The notes under the pieces are model-generated. The model was not told the DNA's origin. It searched no databases and saw only the letters and a list, made by a program, of their open reading frames with translations. The position numbers and the translations under genes were made by a program. A stretch of DNA of 64,000 nucleotides from Gemmatimonadota bacterium. GTDB taxonomy: Bacteria; Gemmatimonadota; Gemmatimonadetes; Gemmatimonadales; GWC2-71-9. Numbering within the stretch: the first letter of the stretch is position 1; every line of letters starts with the position of its first letter. Below, piece after piece: positions 1-8,851 of this stretch. Where the stretch lies: contig QHTK01000044.1 of the NCBI GenBank assembly GCA_003220795.1, positions 1 to 64,000 of the forward strand. The letters are read 5' to 3'.

Positions 1-1
1 G

Positions 2-658
2 CGGACCATGGCGGCCTGGGCGCTGGGCCAGATCGAGAGCCCGCGCGCCGTGCCCGTGCTCGGCGACGCGCTCAAGGACCCGTCGCCCGACGTGCGCCGC
101 GCGGCCGTCTGGGCGCTGGGACAGATCGAGGATCGGGACGCGGTCGATCTGCTGCTGCCGTTGCTGCGCGACCATGACGCCCAGGTCCGGCTCGCCGCGA
201 CGCACGCGCTGGGACAGATCGAGAGCCCGCGCGCCGTGCACGGCCTCGGCGCCCTGGCACACGATGAGTCGCCTGACGTGCGGCGCGCCGCCATCTGGGC
301 GCTCGGTCAGATCGAGGACGGTGGCGCGGTCGACGCGCTGGCTGCAGCCCTCAAGGATCCCGAACCCCAAATCCGTGAGCTGGCGGCCTGGGCGTTGGGT
401 CAAATCGAGGAGGCGGACGCCGTCGACCCCCTGGTCGGCGCGCTCAAAGACCACGAGCCGGATGTGCGCGTCGCTGCGGCATGGGCACTGGGGCAAATCG
501 AGAGTGCGCGCGCGGTCGAGCCCCTCAAAGCGGCCCTCCACGACGAGTCTGCGGACGTGCAGGATGCCGCCCGCTGGGCACTGAATCAGATCGACGACGA
601 GGATCGCAACGTCCGGGTGCACGTGCGTCCGCGGGTACGGGTGAAGAAGGGGATCTGA
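2..658 (+). CDS. HEAT-repeat protein, C-terminal part
   Basis: The frame is open from the window edge, so the true start lies to the left. The visible 218 or so residues are seven nearly identical HEAT/PBS-lyase-type repeats of 31 residues (93 bp), each carrying a W/H-A-L-G-Q-I-E/D core. The last one degenerates to WALNQIDDED before a basic tail ending VHVRPRVRVKKGI. HEAT arrays form curved alpha-solenoids used for protein-protein contacts. In related soil bacteria such arrays are often fused behind an M56 (BlaR1-like) membrane peptidase, but that part is outside the window, so only the repeat domain can be called. The uniformity of the repeats suggests recent expansion or gene-conversion-like homogenisation. 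Confidence 0.85.
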   Translation, partial: RTMAAWALGQIESPRAVPVLGDALKDPSPDVRRAAVWALGQIEDRDAVDLLLPLLRDHDAQVRLAATHALGQIESPRAVHGLGALAHDESPDVRRAAIWALGQIEDGGAVDALAAALKDPEPQIRELAAWALGQIEEADAVDPLVGALKDHEPDVRVAAAWALGQIESARAVEPLKAALHDESADVQDAARWALNQIDDEDRNVRVHVRPRVRVKKGI

Positions 659-669
659 GGCGGGTGGGC

Positions 670-709
670 CGGGCGTCCAGGGGTGCAGGTCCTCACCCCC
701 GGACGCCCG
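670..709. terminator. Bidirectional terminator hairpin
   Basis: A 16-base arm (670-685) pairs with 694-709 with one mismatch around an 8-base loop. It lies exactly between the convergent HEAT gene and the DsrE-like gene. There is no clear T tract, so it is either a strong hairpin terminator or a simple transcript-end stabiliser. Confidence 0.6.
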
Positions 710-716
710 TGGTTAT

Positions 717-1412
717 TCACCCTGCGAAGCAGTAGGCGCAGCCCTTCTCCTGCGTGCGGTTCACCGCGATCACGCCGGACGGCACCACGAGCACGCCGGG
801 CAGCAGGTTTGCGACCCACTCCTTCTTGATCGCCTCCGCCTGCATCGCCATCTTCTTCGCGAACATGCCGCTGTAGATCGTCAGCGCGATGTTGCAGACA
901 CCTACCAGCACGCCCTTCGCGAGCAGTTCGTCCACGCCCATGCCGGGGATGGGGAGATCGCCGGCTTTCGCTTGAGTGAAGGGATTGCGCACGGCCGGCG
1001 AGTTGGTGGCGCCGTCGTTGATCTTGTAGAAGTCGCCGAACTTGTACTTCGCCCACATCTCGCTCTTCATGGCAAACGGGATGCCGTTGTGACGCAGCAC
1101 GATGGCGACCGTGTTGTCGGCGTCAGTAGTGCCGTATGTCTCGTTCGTCGTATTGAGGAAGACGCGCGCCCAGGCGAAGCCAAACCCGCCGTTCGGCTCC
1201 GGTATGTCGTACACCATCTTGTGCCTGCCCGTGATCTTGTTGAGCCACGCCTCGAATTCGGGATTCGCCGACGCTTTGCCGGCGGTCGCCGTGGGCTCTG
1301 CGGTGGCCGTGAACGGGGCGACCAGCCCCCCCAGGCCGAAGGCAGCGGCGCTGGCGGCGATGCGGCCCAGAAAGCCGCGGCGGTGTGTGGTGAAGTGGCC
1401 GACATCGAACAT
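717..1412 (-). CDS. Tat-exported DsrE-like sulfur protein
   Basis: A protein of 231 residues. I start it at the ATG at 1412 because GGAGGT lies just upstream and the start gives a classic twin-arginine signal (THRRGFLGRIAAS, R11-R12, then a hydrophobic stretch). The longer upstream reading looks non-coding. The C-terminal half has the DsrE/DsrF-like pattern: a strand with VGVCNIALT, then LLPGVLVVPSGVIAV, and a C-terminal CAYC pair. DsrE-family proteins act as sulfur carriers or sulfane-sulfur binding proteins; this one would work in the periplasm. It is the second gene after the tsdA-like cytochrome, 31 bp downstream on the same strand, supporting a joint role in thiosulfate or tetrathionate chemistry. 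The family call rests on pattern only. Confidence 0.65.
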   Translation of the reverse strand: MFDVGHFTTHRRGFLGRIAASAAAFGLGGLVAPFTATAEPTATAGKASANPEFEAWLNKITGRHKMVYDIPEPNGGFGFAWARVFLNTTNETYGTTDADNTVAIVLRHNGIPFAMKSEMWAKYKFGDFYKINDGATNSPAVRNPFTQAKAGDLPIPGMGVDELLAKGVLVGVCNIALTIYSGMFAKKMAMQAEAIKKEWVANLLPGVLVVPSGVIAVNRTQEKGCAYCFAG

Positions 1413-1443
1413 GCGACCTCCTATCAAATGGGAGCGTTGAACA

Positions 1444-2331
1444 CTAGGGTGCGTGCGCCCGCGCCGGTGCGGCGGCAGACTTCCGTTGAGCGGCGAGCGT
1501 GGGATAGGCGACATCGGGTGGTGCGTCGCCGTTCGGCCAGTCGTGGATCTTGTCGGGGAAGTCGGGCCGCGGGCGCGCGCTCACGTGCGCGGCGACATCG
1601 AACGCCTGCTGGTCGGTGAGCGTGCCCGGCTGGTCGAACGGCATGTTCTCGCGGATGAACGCCGCCGCCGTGCGGACGCGCGTCATCCCCGCCCCGACGT
1701 TGTACGACTTGGGGCCCCACAGGGGCGGCGCGACGGCCGTCCCCTGCCCATCGAGGCCGTGACACTTCCCGCACGCGGTGGCGTAGACCGCGGCGCCCGC
1801 CGCCGTGTCGGCCGTGAGTGCGGCCCACTGCTGCAGCCGATTGCCCGCGGGCGGCGGCGCGATCGGCAGGTCGCGCGACAGGAACCAGAGGTACGCCACG
1901 ATGTCCCGCATCTCCGCGCCGTCCGCGGCGAGGGGCGTCCCGTTCATGCTGCGCCGGAAGCAGTCATTGATCCGGTATTCGATCGTCTCGACGGTTGCAC
2001 TGCGGGGGCGGTACTGGGGGTAGCGCGCGTACACGCCCACCCACGAGCCGAATGCCTGGCGGCGGCCCGCGTCCAGGTGGCAGCTCGTGCACCGTAACCC
2101 GTTGCCGACGTGGCCCGGGAGGCTCTCGCGTGTGGCGACGAGCAGGGCGCGTCCGCGTTGGATCGCGGCCCCGAGCGGGCCGCTCGGCATCAGCGAGTCG
2201 GCGGGACCGGACAGGGCGGGTGCGGCGCTTGGGCTTCGGTCCGGAGCGGCAGCACGCTGACGCGTGCAGCCTCCGAAAAACGGGAGGCCGAGCAGGACGA
2301 TCCGCACGATTGTGGAACAGCGAGGCAGCAC
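1444..2331 (-). CDS. tsdA: Dihaem cytochrome c, TsdA-type thiosulfate dehydrogenase
   Basis: A protein of 295 residues with two c-type haem motifs, CTSCH (81-85) and CGKCH (187-191). The spacing and surrounding motifs are those of TsdA: RINDCFRRSMNG, whose Cys124 would be the unusual axial thiolate ligand of haem 1, then PPLWGPKSYNVGAGM, ENMPF (Met230) and the DVAAHV stretch. TsdA joins two thiosulfates into tetrathionate, or runs in reverse, in the periplasm. The N-terminus looks like a lipoprotein signal (LPFFGGC), so the enzyme may be membrane-tethered. The start is GTG 2331; GTG 2307 is also possible and gives a tighter signal peptide. It is the first gene of an operon with the DsrE-like gene and has its own promoter. 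Confidence 0.85.
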   Translation of the reverse strand: MLPRCSTIVRIVLLGLPFFGGCTRQRAAAPDRSPSAAPALSGPADSLMPSGPLGAAIQRGRALLVATRESLPGHVGNGLRCTSCHLDAGRRQAFGSWVGVYARYPQYRPRSATVETIEYRINDCFRRSMNGTPLAADGAEMRDIVAYLWFLSRDLPIAPPPAGNRLQQWAALTADTAAGAAVYATACGKCHGLDGQGTAVAPPLWGPKSYNVGAGMTRVRTAAAFIRENMPFDQPGTLTDQQAFDVAAHVSARPRPDFPDKIHDWPNGDAPPDVAYPTLAAQRKSAAAPARAHAP

Positions 2332-2363
2332 GCGATGCCCGAAACCCTTGTGTTGCGGGGGGG

Positions 2364-2392
2364 ATAGTACCGGCGCTCCCGGAAGTTGGCAA
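2364..2392 (-). promoter_or_regulatory. Sigma-70-like promoter of the tsdA operon
   Basis: On the minus strand TTGCCA (2392-2387) and TACTAT (2369-2364) are separated by 17 bases. The predicted transcript starts near 2357, about 26 bases before the tsdA start, with an AAGGG in the leader. Confidence 0.5.
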
Positions 2393-2395
2393 GCA

Positions 2396-4084
2396 TCACC
2401 CCGACTCCTGGTGGGGTGGTGTCATCTCGCTGAGGAAGCCGCGCGCCTGATCCGCGGCCGCGCGGTACTCCGCCAGCTCCTGCGCGACACGCCCTGCGTC
2501 CCAGCCGAGCAGCTCGGCCATTCTCGCGGCGACCGCAGGGGCGACGCCGGTGGCATAGCCGCCCGCCTCGTAGAACAGATGCAGCCGCCGGACGAGCACG
2601 TCCACCAGCCGCATCGCCATCTCGCGCTCGACCGCGTGCACGACTTCCGCCCAGATCTCCGGGCGTCCGGCGACGATCGGCCGGCCCAGGCCGCGGTCGC
2701 GGTCCACGAGGTTCAACACGGCGGCCGACTCGCTGCCATAGCTGCGCACGAGGTGACGCGCCCCGGACTCGAGCGCCCCGCGCGCCTTCGCGGCCTCGAC
2801 CAGGACGTCCAGGTCCGCCGCCTCGCCGCCCGGGAGCGGGAGCCGATCCGTCGGCGGATCGCTCGCCCGGGGCCGGCCGTCCAGGGCGTGCAGCCGGGCG
2901 GCCACGCGCGCGGCGACGTCCCGCCCCATGACGCGGTAGGTCGTGAGCTTGCCCCCGGCGATCGAGATCAGGCCGGTCGGGCTTTCCACGACGCGGTGCT
3001 CGCGCGAAACGGCCGATGCCGACAGATCCCGGGAGGGGGCGAGCAGTGGACGCAGTCCCGTCCAAGTGGCGACCACGTCCGTCGGCGCCAGGCGGGCCTG
3101 GGGGAAGCATGCGTTCGCCGAGCGCAGGAGGTAAGTCACATCCGCCGCCGTCGCCCGCACGTCGTCGGGGGATACGTCCTCGTCGGTGTCGGTCGTGCCG
3201 ATGTAGCACTGCTCTCCCCAGGGCAGGATGAACATCACGCGGCCGTCGATCGGCGAGGTGAGCGTCACGGCGTGGGCGTTGCCGATGCGCTGCCGCGGCA
3301 CGACCACATGCGTGCCCTTGGTTAGCCGCAGCAGCGGCTCGGCCTGGGGATCATCGAGGCGTCGCACGCGGTCGAGCCACGGGCCCGTCGCGTTCACCAC
3401 GACCAGGGCGCGCACCGTAGAGGTCGCGCCGGTCAGTGCGTCCCGCACGGTCGCTCCGCGCACCCGGCCATCGGGCTTCAACAGACCCGACGCCTCGGCG
3501 TAGTTGGCGACCAGCGCTCGCGCCTGCGCGGCGCTCCGCATGGTCGCGATGACAAGGCGCGCGTCGTCCGCCTGCGCGTCGTAGTAGAGCCCGGCGCCCT
3601 GCAGGTCGCGCTCGCGCAACCCGGCCTCGAGGCGCAGCACGTCCTTGCGTCCCAGCCAGCGGTGCGTCCGCACGTTGCGGAAGGCGGCAAGTAGATCGTA
3701 CAGCCACAGGCCCGCCCGGAGCCGCCAGGCGGAGACCCGCGCGCCCCGATACGCCGGGAAGAGGAACGCCAGCGGCCGGACGAGGTGCGGCGCGATCGTG
3801 AGCAGCACGCGCCGCTCCCGGCTGGCTTCGAACACGAGGCGGAACGCCCGCTGCTCGAGGTAGCGCAGCCCGCCATGGATCAGGCGCGAGGAGTGCGATG
3901 AGGTCCCGCCGCCGAAGTCGCCCTTGTCCACCAGCGCCGTACGGATGCCGCGCAGCGCCGCGTCGCGGGCGATGCCGGCGCCCGTGATCCCGCCGCCGAT
4001 CACCAGAAGGTCGACCGGCTCCGCGACCATCGCCTGAAGCGCCGCGGCCCGGCTGTGGTGCGAGAACTCCGTTTCCGTCGTCAC
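2396..4084 (-). CDS. glpD: Glycerol-3-phosphate dehydrogenase (FAD)
   Basis: A protein of 562 residues starting at GTG 4084. It oxidises glycerol-3-phosphate to dihydroxyacetone phosphate and passes electrons to the quinone pool at the inner membrane. It has the FAD-binding GGGITG motif at 30-35, the conserved GGGTSSHSSRLIHGG region near 60-75 and a long C-terminal helical domain, as in aerobic GlpD/GlpA enzymes. The length is typical. It is divergent from the fadI-fadJ operon, so glycerol and fatty acid catabolism lie back to back, consistent with use of lipids as carbon source. I see no clear operator in the roughly 95-bp gap. Confidence 0.93.
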   Translation of the reverse strand: MTTETEFSHHSRAAALQAMVAEPVDLLVIGGGITGAGIARDAALRGIRTALVDKGDFGGGTSSHSSRLIHGGLRYLEQRAFRLVFEASRERRVLLTIAPHLVRPLAFLFPAYRGARVSAWRLRAGLWLYDLLAAFRNVRTHRWLGRKDVLRLEAGLRERDLQGAGLYYDAQADDARLVIATMRSAAQARALVANYAEASGLLKPDGRVRGATVRDALTGATSTVRALVVVNATGPWLDRVRRLDDPQAEPLLRLTKGTHVVVPRQRIGNAHAVTLTSPIDGRVMFILPWGEQCYIGTTDTDEDVSPDDVRATAADVTYLLRSANACFPQARLAPTDVVATWTGLRPLLAPSRDLSASAVSREHRVVESPTGLISIAGGKLTTYRVMGRDVAARVAARLHALDGRPRASDPPTDRLPLPGGEAADLDVLVEAAKARGALESGARHLVRSYGSESAAVLNLVDRDRGLGRPIVAGRPEIWAEVVHAVEREMAMRLVDVLVRRLHLFYEAGGYATGVAPAVAARMAELLGWDAGRVAQELAEYRAAADQARGFLSEMTPPHQESG

Positions 4085-4180
4085 GACGTGTCTTGGCCGC
4101 CCCGCGTGGCCCGTGGTAGGTTTCGTCCGTGCTGGAGCCCGGATGGTGCTTCAGCGTGTGAATTCTGCGAGGAGAATGTA

Positions 4181-5440
4181 ATGGCTGAAAGAAACGGACG
4201 GCGGGTCGCCGTCGTCGCGGGGTGTCGCACGCCGTTCTGCAAGTCGGGAACGACGCTGAAGGACGCGCGCGCCGTCGACCTCGCCCGCTACGTGGCCCGC
4301 GAGCTGCTGGAGCGCACCAATCTGGACGGAGCAGACGTGGACGAGGTGGTCTTTGGGCAGGTCGTCCCGTCCGCGTTGGTCCCCAACGTCGGCCGCGAAG
4401 TGAGCCTGCTCCCGCAGTTCCCGAAAGAGATCCCCGCCTACTCCCTGAATCGCGCCTGCGCCTCCGCCGGCCAGGCGGTATCCAACGCCCACGACCAGAT
4501 CGCGCTCGGCAACGCGAACGTGGTGATCGCGGGGGGGGTGGAATCGCTCTCCGACATTCCGATCCTCGCGTCGCGCCGGTTCGCCGACGTGCTCGTGGAG
4601 GCGAGCAAGGCGCGGTCGCTCGGCGGTCGGTTGCGCGCCTTCAGTCGCCTCCGCCCTCGCGACCTGGTGCCCGTCTCGCCGGCGATCGCCGAGCCGTCGA
4701 CCGGAGAGACGATGGGGCAGTCGGCCGAAAAGATGGCGAAGGAGAACCACATCACCCGCGCCGCACAGGACCAATGGGCGCTGCGCAGCCACCAGCGTGC
4801 CGCCCAGGGCACCGAGGACGGTCGCCTCACGGCCGAGATCGTGCCGTGGCTCCCGGCCCGGCTCCCGGAACCCATCGTCACCCAGGACAACGGGATTCGA
4901 CGCGACACCTCGCTGGAACAGATGTCGAAGCTCAAACCGGTGTTCGACCGTCGCTACGGGAGCGTCACGGCCGCGAACTCCTCGCCCCTTACGGACGGCG
5001 CCTCGGCAGTGCTGCTCATGAGCGACGCTGCGACGCGCGCGCTCGGCTATTCGCCGCTCGCGTACATCCGGTCGTATGCGGTCGCGGCCGTCGACCCCGG
5101 CTGGCAGCTGCTCCAGGCCCCGATCTTTGCCGTTCCCAAGGCGCTCGAGCGCGCCGGCATCGAGTGGCGGGACCTCGGACTGGTCGAGGTGCACGAGGCG
5201 TTCGCGGCGCAGGTCCTCTCCAACATCCAGGGCTGGGCCGCCAAGGGCTGGGAGATCGACCGGGAGATCATCAACGTGATGGGCGGGTCCATCGCGATCG
5301 GTCACCCGTTCGGCGCGACCGGGGGCCGCATCGTCACTACCCTCGCCAACGAGATGGCACGCCGCGACGTGCAATTCGGGCTGCTGTCGATCTGCGCGCA
5401 GGGCGGTATGGGCTTCGCCATGGTCCTGGAGCGGCGCTGA
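4181..5440 (+). CDS. fadI: Acetyl-CoA acyltransferase (3-ketoacyl-CoA thiolase)
   Basis: A protein of 419 residues. The ATG at 4181 follows AGGAG at 4170-4174; the upstream in-frame extension has no thiolase similarity. It catalyses the last step of beta-oxidation, splitting 3-ketoacyl-CoA into acetyl-CoA and a shortened acyl-CoA. The acylated nucleophile is Cys93 in NRACASAGQAV; the HEAFAAQ histidine and the C-terminal CAQGGMG cysteine complete the active site. The length and the long loop match the FadI branch rather than the shorter FadA. Its stop codon overlaps the fadJ start by one base, so the two are translationally coupled as the alpha/beta multienzyme pair. Confidence 0.93.
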   Translation: MAERNGRRVAVVAGCRTPFCKSGTTLKDARAVDLARYVARELLERTNLDGADVDEVVFGQVVPSALVPNVGREVSLLPQFPKEIPAYSLNRACASAGQAVSNAHDQIALGNANVVIAGGVESLSDIPILASRRFADVLVEASKARSLGGRLRAFSRLRPRDLVPVSPAIAEPSTGETMGQSAEKMAKENHITRAAQDQWALRSHQRAAQGTEDGRLTAEIVPWLPARLPEPIVTQDNGIRRDTSLEQMSKLKPVFDRRYGSVTAANSSPLTDGASAVLLMSDAATRALGYSPLAYIRSYAVAAVDPGWQLLQAPIFAVPKALERAGIEWRDLGLVEVHEAFAAQVLSNIQGWAAKGWEIDREIINVMGGSIAIGHPFGATGGRIVTTLANEMARRDVQFGLLSICAQGGMGFAMVLERR

Positions 5441-7569
5441 TGGCCGGATCCGCGCTCAGCTGGGAATTGGCCGACGGGATTGCGGTCGTCACGCTCGACA
5501 TGAAGGGTGAAGCGGTCAACAAGATCTCGCGCGCGGCGAAGGCCGACTTCCTCGCCACGTTCGAATCGCTCGAGCGCGAGGGCGCGGTGCGGGCCGTGGC
5601 CTTTCTCTCGGGCAAGCCGGACAATTTCATCGCGGGCGCCGACATCGAAGAGTTCGTCGCGCTCTCGAGCGCCGCCGAAGCGGAACGCCTCGTCGCGGAC
5701 GGGCAGGAGTTGCTGGAGCGCGTGGCGCGCTTTCCCAAGCCGATCGCCGTGGGGATCCACGGGGCCTGCCTGGGCGGCGGGCTGGAGTTCGCCCTGGCGT
5801 GCCACTACCGCGTCGCGTCCGATCACCCCAAGACCCAGCTCGGGCTCCCCGAGGTTCAGCTCGGCATCCTGCCGGCGGCCGGGGGCTGCCAGCGGCTGCC
5901 GCGGCTCATCGGCGCGCGCGCCGCGCTCGACATCATCCTCGCCGGCAAGGTGGAGCGGGCGCAGAAGGCCTTCCGGCTCGGGATCGTCGATGAGCTCGTC
6001 CACCCCGCGCTTCTCCGGGACATCACGCTCGCCGCGGCGCAACGCATGGCGGGCGGATGGCGCCCCAAGCGAAAGCGCTCGGGCGGCTTCGCCGGGTGGC
6101 TGCTCGACGGCAACCCGCTCGGGCGGCGCCTCGTGTTTCGCGCGGCGCGCAAGCAGGTGTTGAAGCAAACGAAGGGAAACTACCCGGCGCCGCTCGCCGC
6201 GCTCGAGGCGGTCGAGTACGGCTTGGCCCACGGGCTCGCCCGTGGCCTGAAGCGCGAGGCACAGTTGTTCGGTCAACTCGCCGTCACCGACGTCTCCCGC
6301 AAGCTCGTCCAGATCTTCTTCGCGACGAGCCAGCTCAAGAAGGACTTCGGCGTCCCCAACCCGCCCGCGCCCGCCGAAGTGAGGCGGCTCGGCGTCGTGG
6401 GCTCGGGGTTCATGGGGTCCGGAATCGCGGGAACGGCCGTCGTCCAGGCCGGCGTGGACGTCCGGATGAAGGACGCCGACCTGCCGCGCGTCGCGAAGGG
6501 GCTCGCGGCCGCGCGCGAGATCCTGGACGAGCGCCTGCAGCGCCGCCGCCTGACGAAGTACGAGCACGCCCGGCTCGTGGCCCTGCTGTCGGGCGCGGAC
6601 ACGTACGCGGGCTTCGGGCGCGCCGACCTGGTCATCGAAGCGGTGTTCGAGGACCTCGCCGTGAAGCGGCAGGTGCTGGGGGAGGTGGAGGCGGCGACGC
6701 CCGAGCGGGCCGTGTTTGCGTCCAACACGTCCACCATCCCGATTGGGCGCATCGCTGAAGCGGCGCGGCGGCCCGAGCAGATGATCGGCATGCACTTCTT
6801 CTCACCCGTCGCCCGCATGCCGCTGCTCGAGGTGATCCCGTCCGCGCGCACGGCTCCGGGCGTCGTCACGACCGCGGTGGCATTTGGGCGCCGCATGGGG
6901 AAGACCGCGATCGTCGTGAAGGACAGCCCCGGGTTTTGGGTGAATCGGATCCTCACCCCGTACATGAACGAGGCGGGGCACCTGCTGGCGGAAGGGACGG
7001 CGATCGAAGAGCTCGACGACCTGATGGTGCAGTTCGGCTTCCCGGTCGGGCCGATCACGCTGTTGGACGAGGTCGGCATGGACGTGGCGGAGAAGGTCGC
7101 GGGGGTGATGTATGAAGCGTTCGGGGATCGCTTCGCCCCGTCGCCCGCGTTCGCCGAGCTGGTGAAGGCCGGTCGCCTCGGCCGCAAGGCGGGAAAGGGG
7201 TTCTATACGTACGTGCGCGGGAAGAAGGGCGGCGTCGACGCCGCCGTATACCAGCTCATCGGCACGCAGCCGAACGGGGGCCCGCGCCCGGCGGAGGCGA
7301 TCCAGCGGCTCGTCCTCGCGATGCTGAATGAGGCGGCGCGCGCGGTCGGGGAGGGCATCGTCGCCCGCCCGCGCGACGGCGACATCGCCGCCGTGTTCGG
7401 CTTCGGGTTTCCGCCGTTCCGCGGCGGCCCGCTCCGCCACGCCGACGACCTCGGGGCCCAGCGCCTGGTAGAGGAGCTCGAGCGCCTCGCCGAGCGGCTC
7501 GGGCCGCGCTTCGCTCCGTGCGAAGTGCTCCAGGAGCAGGCCCGACACAACACAAAGTTCTATCCCTGA
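5440..7569 (+). CDS. fadJ: Bifunctional enoyl-CoA hydratase / 3-hydroxyacyl-CoA dehydrogenase
   Basis: A protein of 709 residues; the ATG overlaps the fadI stop. The N-terminal crotonase domain (about 1-190) hydrates enoyl-CoA. It has the oxyanion-hole FIAGADIEEF and GACLGGGLEFALACHYR and the catalytic glutamate in LGLPEVQLGILPAAGG. From about residue 318 comes the NAD-binding GVVGSGFMGSGIAG, then the catalytic HFFSP histidine and KDSPGFWVNRI of the dehydrogenase, and the C-terminal half-domain (FPPFRGGP). Order and length are those of FadB/FadJ alpha subunits. With fadI it forms the trifunctional beta-oxidation complex in the cytoplasm. Confidence 0.94.
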   Translation: MAGSALSWELADGIAVVTLDMKGEAVNKISRAAKADFLATFESLEREGAVRAVAFLSGKPDNFIAGADIEEFVALSSAAEAERLVADGQELLERVARFPKPIAVGIHGACLGGGLEFALACHYRVASDHPKTQLGLPEVQLGILPAAGGCQRLPRLIGARAALDIILAGKVERAQKAFRLGIVDELVHPALLRDITLAAAQRMAGGWRPKRKRSGGFAGWLLDGNPLGRRLVFRAARKQVLKQTKGNYPAPLAALEAVEYGLAHGLARGLKREAQLFGQLAVTDVSRKLVQIFFATSQLKKDFGVPNPPAPAEVRRLGVVGSGFMGSGIAGTAVVQAGVDVRMKDADLPRVAKGLAAAREILDERLQRRRLTKYEHARLVALLSGADTYAGFGRADLVIEAVFEDLAVKRQVLGEVEAATPERAVFASNTSTIPIGRIAEAARRPEQMIGMHFFSPVARMPLLEVIPSARTAPGVVTTAVAFGRRMGKTAIVVKDSPGFWVNRILTPYMNEAGHLLAEGTAIEELDDLMVQFGFPVGPITLLDEVGMDVAEKVAGVMYEAFGDRFAPSPAFAELVKAGRLGRKAGKGFYTYVRGKKGGVDAAVYQLIGTQPNGGPRPAEAIQRLVLAMLNEAARAVGEGIVARPRDGDIAAVFGFGFPPFRGGPLRHADDLGAQRLVEELERLAERLGPRFAPCEVLQEQARHNTKFYP

Positions 7570-7589
7570 GCGCCGCCGTCCCTCACCCG

Positions 7590-8522
7590 ATGCTCCGCAC
7601 CGGTCTCCTGTGGCTCAGCGAGCAACCTCGGCTCTTCAGCATCATTCGCGGAAACGGGCTCGCCCGCCGCTTGGCCTCGCGCTTCGTCGCGGGGGAAACG
7701 GTCGAAGCCGCCGTGGCCGCGCTCACGCAGCTCAACGCCGCGGGCATCTCGGCGAGCCTCGATCTACTGGGCGAGTCGGTGGCGGGCGCCGCCGAAGCCC
7801 GCGCCGCACGGGATACCTATCTGGAAACGCTCGACCGTATCCGCCGCGCCGGCGCGGATGCGAACGTCTCGGTGAAGCTCACCCAGATGGGACTCGCCAT
7901 CGACGAAGGGCTGTGTGTCGAGAACCTCCGCGCGATCATCGCCAATGCACGCGACGACGGGTCGTTCGTTCGCATCGACATGGAGCAATCGGACTACACG
8001 GAGCGGACGCTGCAGCTGTTCCGGGGGACGTTTCATCCCGAGTTCGGGAACGCGGTGGGCGTCGTGCTGCAGTCGTACCTGCGGCGCACGGCGCGCGATG
8101 TGGAGGACATGATCGCGTTGGGCGCCCGGGTGCGACTCTGCAAGGGCGCCTATCAGGAGCCGCCCACCGTCGCGTTCCCGGACAAGCGGGACGTCGATGC
8201 GCATTACATCCACTGCATGGAGCGGCTGCTCGAACGCGGCAATTATCCGGGCATCGCTACGCACGACACCGCCATCATCGCGCACGCGAAGGATTTCGCC
8301 CGCCGCTCGGGACTGCCGCCGCAGCGCTTCGAGTTCCAGATGCTGTACGGTGTGCGACGCGACCTGCAGCGGCGACTGCGTCGCGAGGGCTACAACGTGC
8401 GCGTGTACGTGCCCTTCGGGAGCCACTGGTATCCCTACCTCATGCGGCGCCTCGCCGAGCGTCCCGCGAACGTCGTCTTCCTGCTCGGCAACCTCGTCCG
8501 GGAGTCCTTACGGCGGACCTGA
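7590..8522 (+). CDS. Proline dehydrogenase, monofunctional
   Basis: A protein of 310 residues and an FAD-dependent TIM barrel that oxidises proline to pyrroline-5-carboxylate. Recognisable blocks are VSVKLTQMG, IDMEQSDYTERTL, VRLCKGAYQEPP, IATHDTAII and the C-terminal VYVPFGSHWYPYLMRRLAE, where the two arginines grip the proline carboxylate. The length is that of the monofunctional type, with no pyrroline-5-carboxylate dehydrogenase fused and none next to it. The ATG at 7590 is 21 bp after fadJ, so it probably belongs to the same transcript; a longer reading overlaps fadJ without conserved residues. Confidence 0.92.
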   Translation: MLRTGLLWLSEQPRLFSIIRGNGLARRLASRFVAGETVEAAVAALTQLNAAGISASLDLLGESVAGAAEARAARDTYLETLDRIRRAGADANVSVKLTQMGLAIDEGLCVENLRAIIANARDDGSFVRIDMEQSDYTERTLQLFRGTFHPEFGNAVGVVLQSYLRRTARDVEDMIALGARVRLCKGAYQEPPTVAFPDKRDVDAHYIHCMERLLERGNYPGIATHDTAIIAHAKDFARRSGLPPQRFEFQMLYGVRRDLQRRLRREGYNVRVYVPFGSHWYPYLMRRLAERPANVVFLLGNLVRESLRRT

Positions 8523-8851
8523 CCGACGGCACGCTGGGCGGTTACCAGCGGGTGCACGAGCGGGCGCCGGCCTTCAGCGGCACGGACGGCCGGGCGTACT
8601 CGGTGGCCACGTTCGTGGATGATGCGCCGAATGCGAAGGGCCTGTACGGCGCGGCGCTGCTGTTCGTGCGCTGGTCTGACGGCGGCGATCGACCGGTGGG
8701 TCATCTCGAGACGGAATACCTCGCCTGGGGAGCGACGCCGGCCGAAGCGTTGGCGCCGGTGCTCGCCCTCACGCTGCAGGAGGTGAAGCGACACCTCGAC
8801 CGCTGCATCGACACGGCGGGAGCCGCCGGCGGTGACGTGCGGTGGCCCTGA
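8519..8851 (+). CDS. Small conserved-looking protein, unknown
   Basis: About 110 residues of coding-looking sequence fill the gap between proline dehydrogenase and rsgA, overlapping the latter by 10 bp. There is no ATG, GTG or TTG early in the frame. A CTG at 8519 overlaps the previous stop as CTGA and would give MTDGTLGGYQRVHERAPAF as the N-terminus; the first GTG (8552) would remove 11 residues. No signal peptide or membrane segment is seen. It is mixed alpha/beta with a hydrophobic GAALLFVRW strand and a C-terminal helix (LALTLQEVKRHLDRCI). I do not recognise the family. Confidence 0.55.
   Translation: MTDGTLGGYQRVHERAPAFSGTDGRAYSVATFVDDAPNAKGLYGAALLFVRWSDGGDRPVGHLETEYLAWGATPAEALAPVLALTLQEVKRHLDRCIDTAGAAGGDVRWP

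Noticed and set aside
4222..5439. Apparent fusion of a long protein to FadJ upstream
   Set aside because: That stretch is an out-of-frame reading of fadI; the ATG at 5440 is the natural start.
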